Notes: generated by a model from the sequence alone, not told the origin. DNA of 64,000 nucleotides from Anagrus nilaparvatae (GCA_022575985.1 JAKSXM010000247.1:5107501-5171500), one strand, 5' to 3'; positions 33,751-45,940 are shown, numbered from the stretch's first letter. Translations and numbers: made by a program.

Positions 33751-34828
33751 GTAACCATTTGGTGTTATTTGGTGTTCCAAATGTATTGAACTCCCCTTGT
33801 TAATGAAAAATTTTCCTTTTTCTATTTTTGCTGTCTTATAGGGCAGCTGGCTTGAAGTTTGATGAGTAATTCAGAATGATCAATTACCCGTACGAAAGTA
33901 CTGTAAACATTCGTGCATACAGTTTTTCACGGAATACTAATATATTTATATACTAAAATACTAAAATAAAATACTAATGTAAAAGGTCATTACCAAGGAT
34001 AATGTACTTTGGAGGTAAAAAATGAGTCCCAAATGATAAAATAAACACCAATAGATAGAATTAGCTATCCAGGGGCCTATCTCGCTGTACAAATCGATCC
34101 CCAGGGATAAAAAAATCACTGTAGGAGTAAAAAAATTCTCAGCAGGTTAAAATAAATACCAACGGATAAAATTACTGACTTCGAAAACTCCTAAAACCAA
34201 TAAAATTGCTACCTCTATATTTTTCAGTTTTTGTTCCGCCATCTCAATTTTACAAAATTTTTTTACAAAAAAAATATTTAACATAATACTGCCATTTTAA
34301 GGCCTTGTTGCTCATCATCTGCGCTGGCCACTCGGTTAAATGTACAAGGTACTATAAATCTCATACATAACTAATTTTTTTTTAAATAAATAAAAAAAAA
34401 TTAATTGATGGATGCTTTTTTTAAATATTTTTATTTTTTTTTCAGATAATGTTAATGTTTTTTAGTTAATTTTATCGCTTAGTATTTTTCTTAATAATAT
34501 TTCCTCGCATACATGGGCCATACATTAGCAAGATAACTGAGGGACATTAACCATACGTGAGCTATACGTAAGCTATACTTTCTACCATATTGACGCACAT
34601 ATGGCTCATATATTTGGAAATTGCGCGGGAATGCACTTGATTTATGAATAAAGTACTTGTGCGTTAGGAATAAGCAAGGGGGTTCGAATTTATGCACCAA
34701 GTATACACTAAAACTTTAAAACAAAAATAAAAGAAAATTGCTGTCGTATTTTAAATCTAGCCTTTTGAATATTTTTAAAAAAGTGATTTTTTTTTTAATA
34801 TTTATTTTAAATACTAGAATATTAAGTA
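33751..34828. other. no recognised feature
   Basis: 33990-34200 has weak repetition of GATAAAATAAACACCAA-like words. 34540-34590 has short CATACGTGAGCTATACGTAA repeats. Nothing coding was recognised. Confidence 0.45.
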
Positions 34829-35093
34829 TGTAGTTTATTAAATAAAGACACTTTTATTTATTTTCAATGCACACTTATAGTTTATTCACATCTAAAACCC
34901 AATCTTAATTATCACGTCTAAAATACAATTAAAGTACAATTAATAATGATTAAATATATAATATTAAACACGCCAATGCAGTAATAATTACGATATCGAT
35001 ACAACGGCTGCTATACAAGCACTGAGGACTTCGCGTCCCTTTCTTCTTCACATAGTATAAAGCGGTTGTGATAGAGAGCGCCACATTCCAACA
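34829..35093 (-). repeat. 3' LTR of the Copia-like element
   Basis: 265 bp with TG...CA ends, colinear with 40979-41233 with scattered substitutions and small indels. It contains AATAAA-like signals near its 3' end (minus strand GAAAATAAATAAAAGTG). Confidence 0.8.
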
Positions 35094-36389
35094 CTCACTC
35101 CCGATCTCGAGCACATCCAACAGCTAACTGCTTATCTGAAACAAAATAATTAAAAACATAACAAATGAATATTATTATCTCATCTAAATCATCTAAATAA
35201 ATAAACACTCTTTTACAACATTCTCTAGAACACAATCTTTCTCACATCAATTTTGTACCTAAATTTATCACACATCTTTAACACAAACATCACAAAATTA
35301 TGAGATTAAGTAATATCATCATCGAACCAAGGAACACAGTCGTTGTTATCAGTTTTGACATTAGTTTAAAGAAACTGTGTTTGTAACTTTTTTTTTCTAG
35401 TATAATGCATAATAAAATATTGTATTTGAGAAATTTATCAGATTAATTAAAGCTCTAAAATAATCTTAATATAAACCTGCTTATCAATTAAGTATTTTAT
35501 AACTCATAATATTCGCAGCCAATTAGTTTTTTACTCTCAAACATATATAACTCAAAGCTACAGATTTACTTCTTTAAAGTAATAATAAACTATTTGATAA
35601 TAGCCTAGTTGTCTCCTAGAAAGTTAATTTCAGTTTCATTAAAATTTTCAATACCCATCTAAGATCCTTTTGCAATATAATAATGAGCCATTTTCTTTTA
35701 GGGATCATTTCATTTAATAAGATTTTTGTAAACTTTTGAATTAAATGCCAATTACATAATATAATTTTAATGTGTCTCGTCTTATATAAATTTCATTTTC
35801 TTTAAATCATTAAGAAATTTGTTCATACTTTTTCACAGACTCAAATAATTAAAATATCTTATCTCTCTAAAATACCTATGGAAACTTATCTTTCTTTTGT
35901 AATGTGCTACTTTCGGCTTTATGAAAATAAACACATTACAAAATTCCAAGGCAAGCAGATCGATGGGAATCACCCGAGCCACTACCTGGATCGCTGACTC
36001 TGATACAGTCTTGTACGAGCAAGCGATTCGAAGTGCCCCCTACTTCATTAATATAATAATACTTATAGATACATGTCTAAAGCTTAAAATTTATTTAAAT
36101 GCAGTCAGCATATTTTAAATTTTCAAGAAAGTTCAACTCTAAAATATAACTCGAGCAAAGATTTTTCTCATATTGAAATACGAACCATATATGAACATTC
36201 ATGAAAAATCTAATCGTCAGTATATCATAATTCTAGGACTAATAGGAATTAAATTTTGACATCTTATTCTGATATTTATTTAAATATTCAGTAAACTAAA
36301 TATCTTTATTTGACTTCAGGTAATACACGTCAATATCTGGTTTTATACCATATTTTAGTGATATTTATATGTAATTATAACTCGGTAAT
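35094..36389. other. Copia-like interior, degenerate
   Basis: Apart from the R1 fragment at 35935-36040, I see no coding motif. Stops are frequent in every frame. Confidence 0.45.
35935..36040 (-). pseudogene. R1-type reverse transcriptase fragment
   Basis: The minus strand reads ARVIPIDLLALE with, just before it, a frame-shifted form of the RIAC..TVSESAIQVV segment. It matches the piece IQVVASVTPIDLLALERK in the tandem units (43590-43650). Only about 35 codons remain. Confidence 0.6.
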
Positions 36390-37318
36390 TTGAGGGTTAA
36401 GTAATTAAATTAATTAATATTAAAGCGCGTGTATTAATTAATAGAGCGCCTTTTAATAATTTCACGCGCACGAAAATAAATTTAGTTATAATAATTGCCA
36501 TAAAAAAGAGGGAAATTACCTGTTACTTATTTCGCATAAGGCTAATCTCCTTACTTTGTAGAGGGGGTTCACTAAATAATAGTAATAGTAATGGGAGTGG
36601 TGAACATGCAATATATATACAATTTTTATGAATAAAAGCACTCAGATTTTCACTCTAAATAATTGAATTTATTTGATTAAATTGATACGATGCGTTGGCT
36701 GCTGGGCTACCAATCCCGTCTTCTTCGAGGTTCGAGTAATATACCTGCACCGGTGGCTTCAATGCGTGTACACTTGTTTATATTTTAATTGTAAAATGGC
36801 GACTGCGTTCGTTTATCGATATCGGCGTCGCAACAATAACTTATGATGCTTTATTTTTACTACATTTAAATTTTTATAAAATTTGTGACGCGTACCGGTT
36901 AATTCACGGTCGCGAATATTTTTAAGGCCTTTAAAGCTTGTTCACTCCATACTACACTTGAAATACGTTAATATTTTTGTCACAAGATTTTTCACGTATA
37001 GAGTCGATCGGGGTCTTGACATAAGCTGACAGCTATATTGTGAGTGGAAATCTCTACCGCAAGCTTTTATTTTACTTCTTTTTTTTTATTTGCTGACTGC
37101 GGCGCTCGTTGAATTCCGAGCACTCGGCGGTGCTGTTACTACACGCCTAGTTACAGTATTAAAGATTTCAAATAAAAATATAGTATAATCGCACACTAAA
37201 CAATGATGACAAGGTACGACGATATGACGATAATGATACAACGATACTGTAGAAAATATGCGTGTGTGCGTGTTTGCGAATTTGCCTCGTTACAATTCAC
37301 AAACACAACCTTATTTCG
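36390..37318 (-). mobile_element. solo LTR, gypsy type (TGTAACGAGG start)
   Basis: On the minus strand it begins TGTAACGAGGCAAATTCGC at 37318 and runs about 930 bp. Landmarks shared in order with the LTR at 54626-55777 are: a GCGTGTACACTTGTT block, the AGAGGGGGTTC/AGGGGGAGTCC block, TTACCTGTTAC/TTACCTCGTTAC, and GAGCGCCTTTTAA near the far end. No internal sequence accompanies it. The left border is approximate. Confidence 0.55.
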
Positions 37319-37690
37319 TCTATACTTTTGAAGAAATACACTTTTTTTTCAGCTATCCTGAAGGGGCGTAATCATAGGAACCATTTTTTTGAGACTATAC
37401 TTTGGCGCCCTCTATAAGATGAACAAAGTGACAAACATAATTTTTTTTTTCTTAATGTTTAAAAATAGCGTAAGGAATTAAACAAACTATTGTTAATTTT
37501 AATAACAAAATGAGTGAAAAAAAATGATTTGAAAATTTTTTAAAAGTCGATAAAAAAATAGGTGATACCCTTTAATAATCAAACTGCTTTATGAGAAGCA
37601 TACCAGATATTGAATTGACATCATTCTTCAGAAATATTGATATCAGTGTTGGACCTTAGGATATATTAATTATTTATAAATATTTATTTA

Positions 37691-38858
37691 ATCTTACAAC
37701 AACAAAAACATTTACATGTAAAAATGATGCAAGTTTGCTAAATGTGCTTGTATTTTGGCCTTTGGTTTTAGCTGTAAAAATTTTTCATTGCTAAAGTTTT
37801 AAGATCTGAAAAACTTTACGCAAGTTTTAAATATTTAAAAAATATATGGGCATGTCCAGGGAAGAACGACTAGCTGAAAAATAAAAAAATAAAAAAATAT
37901 TTTTTTTGGATCATTTTTTACCTGGGATTTGTGAAATCACTCATACTTTACACTTCCTCATTCTTAATTTTGAGATGCAGCTGCTCCAAAGTTGGATTTT
38001 TTCAATTTTTTTATTTCAGCTGCCCAATTCAACCTGAAATAACTCAAAACCATGAAACTATTAACATATACATATGATTGGGAAAAAATTTTCTTTTTAC
38101 CTGGCCTACCCGAAAAAGAAAATTTTTTTATTTTGGGCCACTTCCGGTTCAATTTTTAATGGTTTGAATTTTTCAAATTGACCGGAAGTCAAGTTCGCCA
38201 TAATTATTTTTGCTCAAATTTTCCCAGAATGTTGGCCTTGGTGTCAGTTTTTCCCAAAAAAAATTTGGATATTATTAAGCATCAGCAAGTGTAAAGAATG
38301 AGTGATTTCACAAATCCCAGGTAAAAAATGACCCAAAAAAAAAAAAAAATTTTTTTTTTTTAATTTTCAGCTAGTCGTTCTTCCTTGGACGTTCCCATAT
38401 ATTATCTAAATTTTCTGTATTTAAAATTACCAATTATTATCTGAGGCGATTTGACCCTTAGTTAATCCAACTTACAATTACCAAAAATTATTTGTAAAAA
38501 CTTGCCAGGCCACCAAGTAAAAAATAGTTGAAAATTTGAAAATTAATTTGCAAAATTTGCAAAATAAAGCATTTTTCATAATTAATTAACTACCTGACAA
38601 GTTTTTTTAAATAATTATTGATAATTGTAAGATGAATTAATCAAGGGTCAATTCGCTTCAGATAATAATTGGTAATTTTCAATACAGCAAATTTAGATAA
38701 TATATATTTTTTAAATATTTAAAACTTGCGTAAAGTTTTTCAGATCTTAAAACTTTAGCAATAACAAATTTTTACAGCTATAAGCAAAGGCCAAAATACA
38801 AGCGCATATAGCAAACTTGCGTCATTTTTACATGTAAATGTTTTTGTTATTGTAAGAT
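37691..38858. repeat. palindromic element split by a second palindrome
   Basis: CTTACAACAACAAAAACATT at 37694 is mirrored by its complement ending near 38856. AAAACTTTACGCAAGTTTTA is mirrored at 38721-38741. 38406-38700 is itself palindromic about a point near 38550. The symmetry is restored only if 37848-38396 is removed, so this element was present first. Confidence 0.75.
37848..38396. mobile_element. foldback element Y1 (GGGCATGTCC ends) nested in another palindrome
   Basis: Ends GGGCATGTCCAGGGAAGAAC and the complement of GGGAACGTCCAAGGAAGAAC, with about 120-bp inverted arms. Both sides abut ATATAT, suggesting an AT-rich target duplication. Its first 280 bp match the ends of the larger element at 56600-58802 (e.g. 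CTGCTCCAAAGTTGGATTTT, CATATGATTGGGAAAAA), so it is a short relative that lacks the gene cargo. Confidence 0.75.
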
Positions 38859-39304
38859 CTCATTCATTTCATTAAAGATATACATTATTACACAGTCAAA
38901 TTGTTGTTTTTTCTATCCCTTTCGACTATTAATTGTTATTATTATTATTGTTTCTCTATTCGTATACTTCTCCTAGGCAGTCACCTTAGGTTTATATATA
39001 TACAATTTTTTTAAAAGTACCGCCGCTGGTCGAATCGAATCTCTCGAACTTCTCGAATGATAAACTTTCACTTAAAAGACTACATTCGAGTGCCAGTCTG
39101 TGAAACGGAAGAGAATATTCTCGTGTATCTAGGTGTCGTTCAAACTTGCGTCCCGAGGTGACACGCCTCTGTAGATTATAATTAATTTTAACAATTGTTA
39201 TTATTATGACGTAAAAAAAAAATTTCAACATCAATACTCGCTCAAAACAAATATCATACTATTTTAGCTGAATAAAATTTACTTTTATTTTTATGAAAAA
39301 TTAT
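38859..39304. other. unassigned, GC-richer patch
   Basis: 39020-39180 is noticeably GC-richer (ACCGCCGCTGGTCGAATCGA, CGTCCCGAGGTGACACGCC). No open frame or repeat partner was identified. Confidence 0.4.
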
Positions 39305-39313
39305 TTAATAATA

Positions 39314-39346
<33 letters not shown>

Positions 39347-39505
39347 TTTTTTTTTTTTTTTTTTTTTTTTAAGTGACATATACCGACGTAGGGTATCCCA
39401 AGGAGGCTTAAGCCTGTGTTGGGACAGTTGCGGAGCAGCCGACTTTAAGATGTTAACTGAACTTGTATTCACCCGAACACTGTCAATGATTAACCAATTA
39501 TTCAT
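39305..39505 (-). mobile_element. 3' end of a non-LTR retrotransposon with a (TAA)n tail
   Basis: On the minus strand a GC-richer stretch (GTCGGCTGCTCCGCAACTGT, TAAGCCTCCTTGGGATACCC) is followed by a poly(A) run and then repeated TAA, ending near 39305. Such a tail is typical of the I-element group. No coding part is retained, so the group assignment is inferred. Confidence 0.5.
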
Positions 39506-40978
39506 TAGTTATTAGTATTTATTTTTATTAATATTTATTTTTATGAATAAAATTTAATTTATTTTATGTTTAAAAACCTCTTTGTTTCCTTCTCTTATAC
39601 ATGTATAAATATTGTCTCATCTATTATTTAACGATGTATTCAATAAATTCTCCGTATGTTTATATAGCTTCACATTCACTTCCATTTTTTCATAATTTAA
39701 AAAATTTTATTTATAAATGCATTCTGAAATTAATTAAACTTTTAAACAAATTTATAACCTGTCTGATATAGAACAGAATATTATAAAGTTTTCCGCATCA
39801 AATTTTAATTTGGGCATATACGCACTCTCACACGCAGAGCACATACGTGAACAAGCGTATAGATGAATCCCTATAAAAATTTTATGCAAATATTAGTATG
39901 GATTACAACGTACATATATCCGCTTCTAACCACTCAAACACTCACACAAACAGATTTGCACCTGAAGTAAAAAAAATTTTATTCTAATAATAACTTCATA
40001 TCGTTAAAATATATACGAACAACCATGCCTTATTTAACTACTTAATAATAATAATAAAAAGGCCCAAAACGAAAATTTAGAGGGCGCGGCCTTCAAAAAT
40101 AGAACACATATATAAGCAAGCACACACATTTTTTTTTAATAAAAATTTTGCATGAAAAATAAAATATTTGAAAGGAATTTTCCGATAAAGATTTCCCACT
40201 TACAAAATTTTTACACAATCTATTTTAAATTTTCCCTCATCATGCATGTAATAATATTTAAGACTTAAAATATATCACGTGATATTCATTCACACACACA
40301 CACATATACATAAATTTATTAATATGTCTAAATCTTTATTTTTGGCCAACAAACACACTCATGCATACACATTTCTGAATTAATTTTAATTAAAATTAAT
40401 TGAAATAATAAAATTTTTGGCTACTGTAAAATTTTATGAAAAAAATTTTCTTAAGCTAGCATAATATACGTTCGCGTCGTTGACGACGGCCATTTTGTAC
40501 ACATTTAACAAAAAAAAAATATTTTCGCGCCTAAACTAGGCTACACAAGTTATCAAAAATTTTTAATAATTTTGTATTAAAATTCATATTAAAATTTATA
40601 TTCGAAAGTATTGAAAAAAAAATTAACTTTTCTTTCTATTTTTGCTGGCTGCAAAAAAAATTTGATGCATCATGCACACATTCTTTTCAACTTCCGCGTC
40701 ATAAATTTAAAAAAATCTTACCTTCTCTTCCTTCAGCCATTTTTAACTTCTCTTCTTTGTTATGTGAAAGAAAAAAAACGTGAGAAGTGTAAAATTTTTT
40801 ATAGACACTAAAAATCACCAAATAATTTAAGTAAATAATCTTTTGTGTATTTTAAAAGAATAACACCACACACCAAAAATTTTCTTTTATGTAAAAGAAA
40901 AAAGAACTATTTATTTCACGCGTCCGCGGTGGAAGCGTGTTATGCTGCGGCCTATGACCTATTAGGTATGTAGGTTAT
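39506..40978. other. Copia-like interior, degenerate
   Basis: AT-rich with a (CA)n run at about 40281-40296 and a short palindrome CGTCGTTGACGACG at 40475-40488. No gag or pol motif was found. 40930-40978 holds the primer-binding-site-like sequence. Confidence 0.4.
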
Positions 40979-41233
40979 TGAATAAATACACATTTATTTA
41001 TATTAAATGCACACTTATAGTTTATTCACATCTAAAACCCGATCTTAATTATCGCGTCTAAAAAACAATTAAAGTATAATTAATAATAATTTAATTTATA
41101 ATATTAAACACGCCGATACAATAATAATTACGATGTTTATACGACGGCTGCTATACATGCACTGAGGACTTCGCGTCCCTTTCTTCTATACAAAGTATAA
41201 AGCGAATGTGAAAGAGGGCGCCACATTCCAACA
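40979..41233 (-). repeat. 5' LTR of the Copia-like element
   Basis: 255 bp with the same TG...CA ends and internal landmarks as 34829-35093 (CACTGAGGACTTCGCGTCCC, GACGGCTGCTATACA). Divergence between the two LTRs indicates an old insertion. Confidence 0.8.
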
Positions 41234-41594
41234 AAGAACATTTTAACATTTAAGATGTTAAAATAAATAAGTAAGAGTTACAAAAATACAACATGAGAAT
41301 ATTTATTCAACCGCATACATTTTAGCCTATCGCCTTCGATTCTTCCACACACTAAGAAAAATTTAATCTCCTCTTACTTTTGACCACATATTTTGATTCT
41401 ATTCGCAATAAAATCACTTTTCAAAGTCTACTCTACCATTACAAAAAATTCAGTAACTATTCAACTACGTCTTCACTGAAGCAAGTTTAACCTGGTGTCT
41501 GTATACTAATATAAGCTATTTAAATTTAATCTTAAAACCTAAGTAAAGTATATTATAAAATTTTAATAATTCCAAAATATTTTTCTATTTGCAG

Positions 41595-41708
41595 GATCAT
41601 ACATCTGGATGTAGTCCAAGGCATTCTATTGCTTCAAATAACAGTTCAAATCCGTCAACACCACCTAGTCCAGGTCGTGATCATGGTTCTTCTTCCTATG
41701 AATCTTGA
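41595..41708 (+). CDS. host gene terminal exon, product unrecognised
   Basis: A strong acceptor (TTTTTCTATTTGCAG, ending 41594) precedes 37 sense codons and TGA at 41706-41708. Segments read DHTSGCSPRHSIASNNSSN and PSTPPSPGRDHGSSSYES. A Ser/Pro-rich C-terminal tail of this sort is common in signalling and regulatory proteins and contains possible proline-directed phosphorylation sites. It starts at a codon boundary, as required by the exon ending at 23340. AATAAA signals at 41761 and 42052 follow. I cannot name the gene. This is the most convincing host coding signal in the window. Confidence 0.65.
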   Translation, partial: DHTSGCSPRHSIASNNSSNPSTPPSPGRDHGSSSYES

Positions 41709-42711
41709 GTTTTTATAATTGATTAAAGTCTAAATATTCTTATTTCACAAAAAAAAAAAAAATAAAGAAATACTTACAAAATATACATATATTATATATA
41801 AATATTTATAATTATTTTAGTATATAATTATCTTAGATTAAATTGATTTTTAAATTGTAAATGACGAACTTAACACATTTATCATTTATCTTAGTTACCA
41901 AAATGTTTCAAAAAATATGCATTATTTTAATTTTTAATAAGATGCAGTTTGTATGTTAATTTTATATTTTCTATATATAGCAAGTTATTGAATTATAAAT
42001 ATAAGGTGTAATTTATAAGAAAATTGTAATTAAAAACCATATTTATTATACAATAAAGTACTTTAAAACCTAATTCTATTTGCATTTAAGTTTTGTATTT
42101 TTATGTTAATTAATAAGTTCTAAACAGTACTTTTAGAATGTTTTATTTATAAAAATTTCAAAAATAATACAATTTTACATTAAATAAATTTTTTTTACAA
42201 TAGCTATGTAGTAAATTTTAATAAACTTTTCTATTGATTTAGAAATCCGTCTAAAAATAAACATTTTTTTTTTAATATTACCTATGCAATACTTCATTGA
42301 TACTATTAATAATAATTGTAATAATGTGTTTTTAAACAAATGTTTTTCAAGGCTGTGTCCGGTTCTATATAATGAACTAGATCACAAAATATATTTAAAA
42401 ACTAGTTGTATTAGGTCAACTACAACTATAAAAACTGGTATGCTTAGGTTTACAGACTTTCAATTGCCTTCAGCTCAGATTGGCGGCCTATTAATGACAA
42501 AAAAAGTACATTTTTATCGATTTTTTAGTCAAATTCTAGATAATCCTATGGTAAAACGAATCTGTAAAATGGTCTTGCAACTTCTTATTCGGGGCATTAT
42601 ATAATATACTTATTGATGGAATTATTTTTTGAATTAATGCTAGAGTGTATAAACAGTCCAAAGTAGAGTAGTAAATTCTTAAACAGCTCGTAGAAGTGTT
42701 TATTTTTCCAA
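41709..42711 (+). other. probable 3' untranslated region and flank
   Basis: AT-rich after the stop, with AATAAA at 41761-41766 (downstream of an A run) and 42052-42057. 42284-42604 has a 106-codon open frame of uncertain meaning that resembles no family and has no splice context. The left border of the tandem array is at 42712. Confidence 0.45.
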
Positions 42712-42887
42712 ATGCAGATGTTTAAAGGTACAAGGCGCGTAGCACCGAGTTCCGGTAATATCATTTGGTAATAATAAATATTTCTAGATCAGGTTATGAA
42801 TGTTTTTTTCTTTACAAAGGGCAATATTGATGACCTCTCAAAATTGGAATACAGTCATTATTATAATTATTTTGTTTTCCTTTTTTT

Positions 42888-44110
42888 TGTTTGCGGGCCT
42901 TAAAGACCCACAAATTTCCATGACCGTCCAGTTGTACAAAGGTACAACCGGAAGACTGCCAGCGAACTGGTCGCCGGTTTTGCACTAGATTCTTACTGGA
43001 AAAACACACTATAAACCCGTCTGCGATTGTTTCACCCAAACCAGAACTCCCTTTTTCGGAATAACTTCAGTTTGGGACCCGCAGCCTAGGCAACAGGCCG
43101 CTGCCTTCCCCCAACCTAGGGACAGGAGAGCTTTCTACTGAAGAAAGCCCTCCTCCTTTTTCTTCAATAAGGTGGCCTTACGTACTCTGAAACTTTGTTC
43201 CAATTTTCAGAACTCCGTAGCATTTCTGGGACCACCGTTTACGCCCTCCAAATCGGAAAAGGCGGGTGCCCCTCCGCGTAGCGCACAAATCCGAAGAATG
43301 TGTGCTCTGCTGTGTCCTCCACACCTGGGTGGTATAGTCACTGCATTGTTGCAACCAACATGAACCAAAAATAGCTGTGTCCCATTAGAAATTGGGTAAG
43401 GTAAAAGTCTACCTCCCCACGCTGTCGCCCTATCCGTGCCTGCAGATCTGAGATCAAAGTACGCGTCCACCTGGCCTTTCGGTCACCTTTCCATCGTTTC
43501 TGCCATGCACTCATAGAACTGGAACGTGCGCGAGTGGATGCCTCTTCGCGGTCCTCTACACTATCGTAAATTTATTTCCGCTCCAACGCTAGCAGGTCGA
43601 TGGGTGTGACCGATGCTACTACCTGGATCGCCTCTAGGGATACCATTTGATACCCACAGACAATCTTCAGGGCCACTTGTCGCTGCACAAACGATATTTT
43701 ATGTCTGTATTTGGCAATTTTTGTGATATTCGCCTAGATCTCCGATCCGTAAAGCAGAACAGAGTTGACCACGGACTTCAACAATCTTCGATTCCCTTGT
43801 TTGGGCCCTCCTATGTTGGCCATGAGTCTGGACGAAGAGGATACGACCGACGCGGTCTTCTCACTCCACCTCTGAAATTGTTCCCAGAAGTTCAGCTTGT
43901 TATCAAGCAGAACTTCCAGGAGCTCGATCGAGGGAGCAAGAAAGTAGAGGAATTCCCTTACTTAAAAACTCAATTTTTGAAAGCGAAAGGAGAACCCTCC
44001 GAAGAGCATATTCCCCAAAACGTACTCCCCATCTACTACAGCAAGGGAATCACTGAACTCTTTCGTTTAAAGCATACGTTTTATATTATAATAATAGACT
44101 CTCGCGCTTA
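42888..44110 (-). pseudogene. R1-type reverse transcriptase 3' part, tandem unit 1
   Basis: The minus strand shows the C-terminal part of an R1-clade polyprotein over several frames. It reads IELLEVLLDNKLNFWEQF (about 43950), RLMANIGGPKQGNRRLL, VVNSVLLYGSEI, then a stop, QRQVALKIVCGYQMVSLEAI, VVASVTPIDLLALERK, a stop, ARWTRTLISDLQARIGRQRG, EVDFYLTQFLMGH and EDTAEHTFFGFVRYAEG. The last piece corresponds to the post-polymerase CCHC-type region, but its Cys residues are largely lost. The 3' end is GTCTTTAAGGCCCGCAAAC at about 42890. The polymerase core and endonuclease are missing and several stops occur. It is much GC-richer than its surroundings, as expected for a retrotransposon. Confidence 0.8.
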
Positions 44111-45689
44111 AAAGACATTTATTTTTTATAATTTTTATGCAAATATATTTATATTATAGTTAAAGTTAATATATTAAATAATATAATATATTCTAATACA
44201 TATTGTGATTTTGTGTATATGGAAAATTAAATTAAATTTTTTTAAAAATAAAAAAAATAATTCAATTTTTAGATAAATTCATTAATGAATTAGGGTCAAG
44301 GATGGGGTTTTGAACACTTTAAGGAAATTCATGGCTTTACTAACGAATACAAATAAAAAATATAGTATTTTTTAACGTAATAATTCTTTAAATATCAATA
44401 ATGAACATAATTCTTGAGGAGTAAATGGTTATTTGCCATTTACAATCAATATTTTAATTTTAAATAGAGCTCTAGTAGAGAAAACCTAGAATACCAGGGT
44501 TTTGGATACTAAGTACAGGGTTTTGGACATGAAATTTATGGAGTTTTGGACACCATTCTTAAGACTAACTACATAATACATTTTTTTTTAATAATAATCA
44601 AAAAAATTATAAAAAATGGGTATATAATAGCATTTAATTAATATTTAATTAATTTTTAAATAAGAATAGAACTATTTTAATAAAAAATTTGAAATTATCA
44701 ATTTTTAATAAATTGTAAAAGTTCATGTTACAAATGACTTGTCGAGTATAGGTGTGAATAAGAAATTATTTCAATTAAAATTTTTTATTTATTCTAATTA
44801 ATTTAAAATAAACAAAAAAAGAGAACAAGAGATAAAGAAATCTAGTTTGAGTAGTGAGTGTTCTTCTCTTTAACCGGAATCACTGCATTACCAATTGGCA
44901 TACATCGGCAATGAATTTTTAATTTTTCTAAATTAGATTTTATATACTACTTTTTAATTTTTGCTTTTGGATTTAACAACATTTAACAAATAGACACTGT
45001 TAAGAATTGAAATTTCACATTAAAAAAATAATCAAATGTCCAAAACTAAAATCCGTGTATGCTGTTTTGGACATTCGAATAAAATAGATGTCGAAAACCA
45101 CATTTTTAAGTATACTTAAAATTGGTTCTTAGACATCTTAATTAAACGCATAAAAAAGGAAGAAAATAATTTTTTTTTGTTATAAATTTAATGTTTGATG
45201 ATTACTTAATCAAATAAATGCAAAAAAGTTGTTATTATTTAAAAAATATAAACAAAATAGTGATTTTATGTATCTCGTATCCTTAGTATTTTTGTTAAAA
45301 AACGATACCATATCAAGTAGTCTATTTTTATTCAAGGTTTTATTATATAGATAATTAATAATTTCCAAATAATTGTGCAAATTGTTGGTGACCTCCGATA
45401 TAACGTAAGGTTCAAAGAGGTTAAACATAAGCACATACATAATAATTTCCAAATAAATTAGATAAAGAAGAAACTAACCGTTTAAAGAATATTTTTTTAA
45501 AAATAATATATCTTTTCACTTATTTCTATCTTAGTTGTTCGGTAAAATAACGCTGGGTATTCAAAACCGCATCGATGACCACCACCCCACCCTTGACTTA
45601 AAATATGCCAATTTGCTGGAATTGCTTGAAAATTACAGAAAATTCTTATACTTTCAAGCAATTTAAGCAAAATTCAAGCGCAGCAAATA

Positions 45690-45764
45690 ACTCAAAAGTT
45701 TCCCGCTAAAAAAAAAAAAATTTTTCTCAAAATTTTCAAAAATTGCATATATTTTCCTGAAAAA
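45690..45764 (+). repeat. 75-bp junction filler 1, copied from the 52626-54170 palindrome
   Basis: The filler and its edges match 52971-53052 without a visible difference: ACTCAAAAGTTTCCCGCT, 13 A, TTTTTCTCAAAATTTTC, AAAAATTGCATATATTTTCC. It shares AAATA with its left edge and an A-run/AAAT with its right edge. It is absent before copy 1 and after copy 3. Confidence 0.95.
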
Positions 45765-45940
45765 ATGCAGATGTTTAAAGGTACAAGGCGCGTAGCACCG
45801 AGTTCCGGTAATATCATTTGGTAATAATAAATATTTCTAGATCAGGTTATGAATGTTTTTTTCTTTACAAAGGGCAATATTGATGACCTCTCAAAATTGG
45901 AATACAGTCATTATTATAATTATTTTGTTTTCCTTTTTTT

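Larger units (their letters stand above)
34829..41233 (-). mobile_element. decayed Copia-like LTR retrotransposon
   Basis: Direct LTRs lie at 34829-35093 and 40979-41233. On the minus strand each begins TGTTGGAATGTGGCGC, as Copia LTRs do, and ends CTACA. Just inside the 5' LTR the sequence GGTCATAGGCCGCAGCATAA resembles the half-tRNA-iMet primer site of Copia elements. Just inside the 3' LTR is a purine tract (GATCGGGAGTGAG). The outer flanks AAGTA and AAGAA are a near 5-bp target duplication. No gag-pol frame survives, and the interior holds an R1 fragment, a solo LTR, nested palindromes and a non-LTR tail. Confidence 0.7.

Noticed and set aside
39305..39505. 66-codon Lys/Asn-tailed frame as a gene
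   Set aside because: The Lys and Asn runs are the poly(A) and (TAA)n tail of a retroposon read through.
42284..42604. 106-codon plus-strand frame as a real gene
   Set aside because: AT-rich, no recognised motif, no splice context, and it lies in the probable 3' flank of the host gene. Not convincing without transcript data.
43647..44111. 154-codon plus-strand frame, present three times
   Set aside because: It is antisense to the R1 reverse-transcriptase fragment, whose minus-strand motifs are unmistakable. The triple occurrence comes from the tandem array.
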